From Methylotenera_A sp036676175 (GTDB lineage Bacteria; Pseudomonadota; Gammaproteobacteria; Burkholderiales; Methylophilaceae): a stretch of 64,000 nucleotides of DNA. This document shows, piece by piece, positions 60,775-64,000 of this stretch; the stretch's first letter is position 1, and every line of letters begins with the position of its first letter. The stretch is taken from the NCBI GenBank assembly GCA_036676175.1, contig JAKFDL010000020.1, forward strand, positions 1 to 64,000, written 5' to 3'. The position numbers and the translations under genes were made by a program. The notes under the pieces were generated by a model. It did not search any database. It had not been told where the DNA came from and saw only the letters and a program-made list of their open reading frames with translations.

Positions 60775-60930
60775 ATGCGTGAAAAAATTAAATTAGAATC
60801 AAGTGCAGGTACAGGTCACTTTTATACCACCACTAAAAACAAACGTACTATGCCAGAGAAAATGGAAATCAAAAAATTTGATCCTGTTGTTCGTAAGCAT
60901 GTGATTTATAAAGAGACTAAATTAAAATAA
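60775..60930 (+). CDS. rpmG: 50S ribosomal protein L33
   Basis: A 51-residue large-subunit protein. The translation begins MREKIKLESSAGTGHFYTTT and ends KHVIYKETKLK. It lacks the zinc-binding cysteines, so it is the Cys-minus type of L33. It follows rpmB by 26 bases, with AAGG before the ATG at 60775, and is followed by a terminator. Confidence 0.98.
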   Translation: MREKIKLESSAGTGHFYTTTKNKRTMPEKMEIKKFDPVVRKHVIYKETKLK

Positions 60931-60973
60931 CTCGAGGTTAAAATAAATCTAGACTTAATTGAATTTAAGTTTG

Positions 60974-61001
60974 AAAAAGCCAGCATCATGCTGGCTTTTT
61001 T
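60974..61001. terminator. Bidirectional rho-independent terminator after rpmG
   Basis: AAAAAGCCAGC pairs with GCTGGCTTTTT around ATCAT, followed by T. It lies between rpmG and the convergent mscS-type gene. The stem is nearly the same as that of the terminator at 44643. Confidence 0.95.
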
Positions 61002-61016
61002 ATTACCTTGCATCAA

Positions 61017-62261
61017 CTACTTGGCTGCTGGTTTTACAAATTTTATTTCATGCTGCTTAAAAGCTTTCCAGATTTCCAAATAAATAGCTGAGCGCATAGC
61101 ACCGACACTATTTTCTGGGTCTGCGACCCACACCGTGACAATCAACTCAACCCCGTGCTCTCCAAAGCTGTTTATATGCGCCTCTGGGGCTGGCGTTTTT
61201 AACACGCGTGACTGCCTACTTGCAATTTCTTTTGCTAATGTAATAACATGCTCGAGATCACTATCGAACGCAATCGTAAACTGCAATTGCACACGCTCGG
61301 TATGTGAGGTGAGTGAATGATTGACCACTGCTGTGGTAATAAGCGACTCATTCGGAATAATCACATGCGTATCGTCGTGTTTGGCCAGTACCATATAGCG
61401 CGAGCGCATATCGCGCACGAAACCATAATGCCGATCGACAGTAACAACATCGCCAATTTGCATCGATTTATCAAGCAGGATAATGAATCCGCTCACATAA
61501 TTACTGGCGATACGCTGTAAACCAAAACCCAAACCAACACCCAAGGCACCTCCAAACACCGAGAGCAAGGTTATATCTAAGCCAACAGCAGATAAGGCCA
61601 CCAAGGCAGCAACAAATAGCAATACGATGCGTATGAGTTTGCCTAATACCACGCGTAAATTGACATTCACCTGTTCGGCACGCATCAACTTATTTTCCAT
61701 GATACGGCTCAACCACAGGGCAATAAAAATAGTAATAACCACGGTAAGCAGCGCTTGCAATACCAATAGTAAATTCACAGGATTTTTACCGATATTGAAA
61801 CGCATATCCGCTAAGCTTTGCGTAATCTGTGGCAAAACGCCGGTTAAATGCAATGCCAGCACGCCCCATACAGTCCAGCCAATGATATTCTCGAGTGTTT
61901 TAAGCCAGCCGCCAGGTGAGAATAAATAGCGTAACAAATACACGATTAAACGTATCACCGCCATGGCGAGAAACAATCTGCTGGCCAACTGCAACAAACT
62001 GGTGTGCTGCCAGCCAGATAGTACCCATTGACTAAGTAATATGAACAGAAGCGTTGATAGAGGGAATAAAGTGCGATTGATACTGCCTATTGCAATCTTC
62101 CAATGCTCAGGCGCATGCAGCATTACATAATTGCGCAAGGCACCATTAATCAACCATGCCAAGCTGACAGCAGCCACAATAATACCGAATTGCCACATAA
62201 TCACCGGGGTCTTAATGTCGGTCTGTATTTCCTGCCAGATAAGTTGAATTTCTGCGTTCAT
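61017..62261 (-). CDS. MscS-family mechanosensitive channel
   Basis: A 414-residue inner-membrane channel protein that opens under membrane tension. It has about five to six N-terminal hydrophobic segments and then the MscS core: pore helix region LSVFGGALGVGLGFGLQRIASNYVSGFIILLDKSMQIGDVV, shown by the packed Gly and Ala, followed by the beta domain with VRDMRSRYMVLAKHDDTHVIIPNESLI. It is longer at the N-terminus than E. coli MscS (286 aa), so it is closer to YnaI-like channels. It is 12 bases after mgtE. Confidence 0.93.
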   Translation of the reverse strand: MNAEIQLIWQEIQTDIKTPVIMWQFGIIVAAVSLAWLINGALRNYVMLHAPEHWKIAIGSINRTLFPLSTLLFILLSQWVLSGWQHTSLLQLASRLFLAMAVIRLIVYLLRYLFSPGGWLKTLENIIGWTVWGVLALHLTGVLPQITQSLADMRFNIGKNPVNLLLVLQALLTVVITIFIALWLSRIMENKLMRAEQVNVNLRVVLGKLIRIVLLFVAALVALSAVGLDITLLSVFGGALGVGLGFGLQRIASNYVSGFIILLDKSMQIGDVVTVDRHYGFVRDMRSRYMVLAKHDDTHVIIPNESLITTAVVNHSLTSHTERVQLQFTIAFDSDLEHVITLAKEIASRQSRVLKTPAPEAHINSFGEHGVELIVTVWVADPENSVGAMRSAIYLEIWKAFKQHEIKFVKPAAK

Positions 62262-62273
62262 CTTGAATAAATG

Positions 62274-63725
62274 CTAAATTAAGAAAATTGTAGCCAAGCC
62301 TAAAAATATAAAGAATCCACCACTGTCTGTCACTGCGGTAATCAACACACTAGTGCCTACTGCGGGATCACGGCCGGATTTATGCATCCTTAATGGAATC
62401 ACCACCCCCATCACTGCCGCCAACAGTAAGTTTAATGTCATCGCTGACATCATCACTAGTCCTAGTTGATAATGACCATATAACGCATATGCAATTAAAC
62501 CCAGCACACTGCCCCATAACAGGCCATTCAACAGCGCAACACCCATTTCCTTTTTAATGAGTGATTGGATATTGTGTGCCGAGATTTGCCCTAAAGCCAA
62601 ACCACGCACAATCATGGTGGTGGTTTGGTTACCCGAGTTACCACCTATGCCCGCCACAATCGGCATCAGCGCAGCTAGAGCGACTATTTTCTCAATGGAA
62701 CCTTCAAATAAACCAATCACTCGCGAAGCCATGATTGCGGTGACTAAATTGATTGCTAACCAAGCCCAGCGGTTTTGCACCGACTTCCAAACGGATGCAA
62801 AGAAATCTTCTTCTTCACGCAAACCCGCCATGGATAGCATATCGGATTCAGATTCATCGCGGATATAATCCATCATCGCATCTACCGTGATGCGACCAAC
62901 AAGTTTATTATTGCTATCGACAACAGGCGCAGTCACCAAGTCATAGCGTTCAAAAGCCTGTGCGGCTTCATCGATAATATCTTCGGGATGGAACACGACC
63001 GCATCAGCCGCCATTACATCAACTACACTCGCCTCTAAATCACTCACCACCATGCGTTTTAACGGGAGTACGCCTTGCAAAATATCGTTTCTATCCACTA
63101 CGAACAGTTTATCTGTTAGCTCAGGCAGACTTCCCAAGCGACGCAGATAGCGTAAGGCTACTTCCAGCGTGATATCTTCACGAATCGTCACAATATCGAA
63201 ATCCATATGTGCGCCTACTGCATCTTCAGGATAAGAAAGGGTGGATTGCAAACGCTCACGATTCTGTGCATCCAGGCTGTCCATCAAGTCCTGCAATACA
63301 TCTTTAGGCAAATCCGGCGCCAAATCTGCCAGTTCATCCGCATCTAACTGTTCGGCGGCAGCCAACAGTTCTTGTGAGTCCATATCGGCAATCAGACTTT
63401 GCCTGACGGAGTCGGCTACCTCCAGTAGAATCTCGCCGTCCCGGTCTGCTTTAACCAATTCCCAAAGGTTCAAGCGATCTTCAAGCGGCAACGCTTCTAG
63501 AATGTGTGCAACGTCCGCAGGGTGTAACGCATCTAATTTTTTTTGTAGTTCGTTTAAATTTTGTCTATGAACCAGCAGCTCAACCAAATCTTGTTTAGCC
63601 AGGTCGTGATTAGGCATGCCCTGTTTATGGACAAGATTTTCTACCAGCTTGTGTTTCTCTAAAAGAGAAATGACTTGTTGCAGGCTTTCGCTTAAGCTCT
63701 CTTTTGTATCTTGTTTATCGGACAT
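62274..63725 (-). CDS. mgtE: Magnesium transporter MgtE
   Basis: A 483-residue Mg2+ channel. An N-terminal superhelical domain (about 30-165: LHPADVAHILEALPLEDRLNLWELV, DELADLAPDLPKDVLQDLMDSLD) is followed by two CBS domains (about 170-295) that sense Mg2+, a connecting helix, and five membrane helices with the conserved MPIVAGIGGNSGNQTTTMIVRGLALGQI. Complete. It is upstream of the MscS-type gene in a probable two-gene transcript. Confidence 0.97.
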   Translation of the reverse strand: MSDKQDTKESLSESLQQVISLLEKHKLVENLVHKQGMPNHDLAKQDLVELLVHRQNLNELQKKLDALHPADVAHILEALPLEDRLNLWELVKADRDGEILLEVADSVRQSLIADMDSQELLAAAEQLDADELADLAPDLPKDVLQDLMDSLDAQNRERLQSTLSYPEDAVGAHMDFDIVTIREDITLEVALRYLRRLGSLPELTDKLFVVDRNDILQGVLPLKRMVVSDLEASVVDVMAADAVVFHPEDIIDEAAQAFERYDLVTAPVVDSNNKLVGRITVDAMMDYIRDESESDMLSMAGLREEEDFFASVWKSVQNRWAWLAINLVTAIMASRVIGLFEGSIEKIVALAALMPIVAGIGGNSGNQTTTMIVRGLALGQISAHNIQSLIKKEMGVALLNGLLWGSVLGLIAYALYGHYQLGLVMMSAMTLNLLLAAVMGVVIPLRMHKSGRDPAVGTSVLITAVTDSGGFFIFLGLATIFLI

Positions 63726-63838
63726 GCTCAGCCTTGAAGATTTTTTTTAAAATACAGCCGTTATTATGATTTATTTTTTAGTTTTTCTTGTGTTTTAATT
63801 TTATTTTTACTGATAAATCTGAACTTAAAAATACCGAA

Positions 63839-64000
63839 ATGACCGAACAACTTATCTTTTATTCCACAGCACACTGTCATTTGTGTGATTTAGCGTATGC
63901 GCTTGCAATGAAAGTACCTAATATTTCAGTGAGTGTGATTGATATAGCTGAGGATGAATTATTACTTGCAAAGTATGGTATGCACATTCCTGTTTTACAG
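63839..64000 (+). CDS. Glutaredoxin-like (DUF836) protein, 3' end outside window
   Basis: The first 54 codons of a plus-strand gene run off the right edge of the window. The translation starts MTEQLIFYSTAHCHLCDLAY and has a CxxC redox pair (CHLC at residues 13-16), then ISVSVIDIAEDELLLAKYGMHIPVL, which is the strand-helix pattern and cis-Pro site of the short glutaredoxin-like DUF836 family. No ribosome binding site is evident. It is divergent from mgtE. Confidence 0.85.
   Translation, partial: MTEQLIFYSTAHCHLCDLAYALAMKVPNISVSVIDIAEDELLLAKYGMHIPVLQ

Noticed and set aside
1..64000. CRISPR arrays, prophage, insertion sequences, tRNA or rRNA genes
   Set aside because: I read the intergenic regions and ORFs for these and saw no direct-repeat array, transposase, integrase, or cloverleaf-like sequence that I could support.

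Overview
This window looks like core chromosome from a Betaproteobacterium, most likely a Methylotenera-like member of the Methylophilaceae. That placement is inferred from AT-leaning base composition, protein sequence style and betaproteobacterial gene orders (DUF2782-thrB near polA; dusB-fis-purH; LemA-TPM-TPM; DUF1097; BPSS1780-type membrane protein). No 16S rRNA or methylotrophy gene is present to confirm it. Genes are densely packed on both strands. I saw no tRNA, rRNA, transposase, integrase, phage gene or CRISPR array.

Layout. 1-6 kb: 3' part of queA, an unknown exported protein, a DUF1097 membrane protein, then a minus-strand set of proS, a lytic transglycosylase and a possible transglutaminase-like exported protein. 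5.6-7.6 kb: lemA plus two TPM-domain genes. 7.7-11.8 kb: a tightly overlapping minus-strand operon, dinG-type helicase, arfB, tsaB, rimI and a degenerate uracil-DNA-glycosylase-fold protein. 11.9-18 kb: small envelope and stress genes (NlpC/P60 peptidase, ferritin-like protein, Rdx protein, CtpA protease, Coq7, OsmC, FKBP). 18-24.3 kb: bioA-dacB, yjdM, phospholipase A, aldo/keto reductase and an unknown. 24.4-26.4 kb: groES-groEL behind a sigma32-like promoter overlapped by a CIRCE operator. 26.5-30.4 kb: a solo HEPN-like protein, ung, a candidate small RNA and uvrD. 30.4-38 kb: membrane protein, thrB, DUF2782, LOG protein, polA, cutA, cinA-like and a Cys-cluster protein. 38-44.6 kb: dusB-fis-purH-purD-hemF and an amino-acid permease. 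44.7-53.6 kb: cytochrome c, YyaL-type protein, mutarotase, ilvD, lgt, a small protein behind a sigma54-like promoter, and cstA-ybdD. 53.8-64 kb: ABC exporter, a SEC-C/TPR/PRMT-like protein, radC, a possible metalloprotease, coaBC, dut, rpmB-rpmG, mscS-type channel, mgtE and the start of a glutaredoxin-like gene.

Most of the window is housekeeping: translation and tRNA modification (proS, queA, dusB, tsaB, rimI, arfB, rpmB, rpmG), DNA repair and replication (polA, uvrD, ung, radC, dinG, dut), cofactors and amino acids (bioA, coaBC, coq7, hemF, thrB, ilvD), purines (purH, purD), chaperones and envelope upkeep. The points most worth following are: (1) a candidate small RNA on the minus strand at 27922-28012 with an anti-Shine-Dalgarno hairpin loop; (2) two intergenic elements of about 120-125 bp with terminal inverted repeats and shared internal words; (3) a 61-residue orphan protein behind a good sigma54 promoter match; (4) a three-part SEC-C/TPR/arginine-methyltransferase-like protein; (5) a UDG-fold protein that has lost its catalytic residues and may act as a HolD-like clamp-loader protein. 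I did not find a multi-gene system that I can call clearly new.
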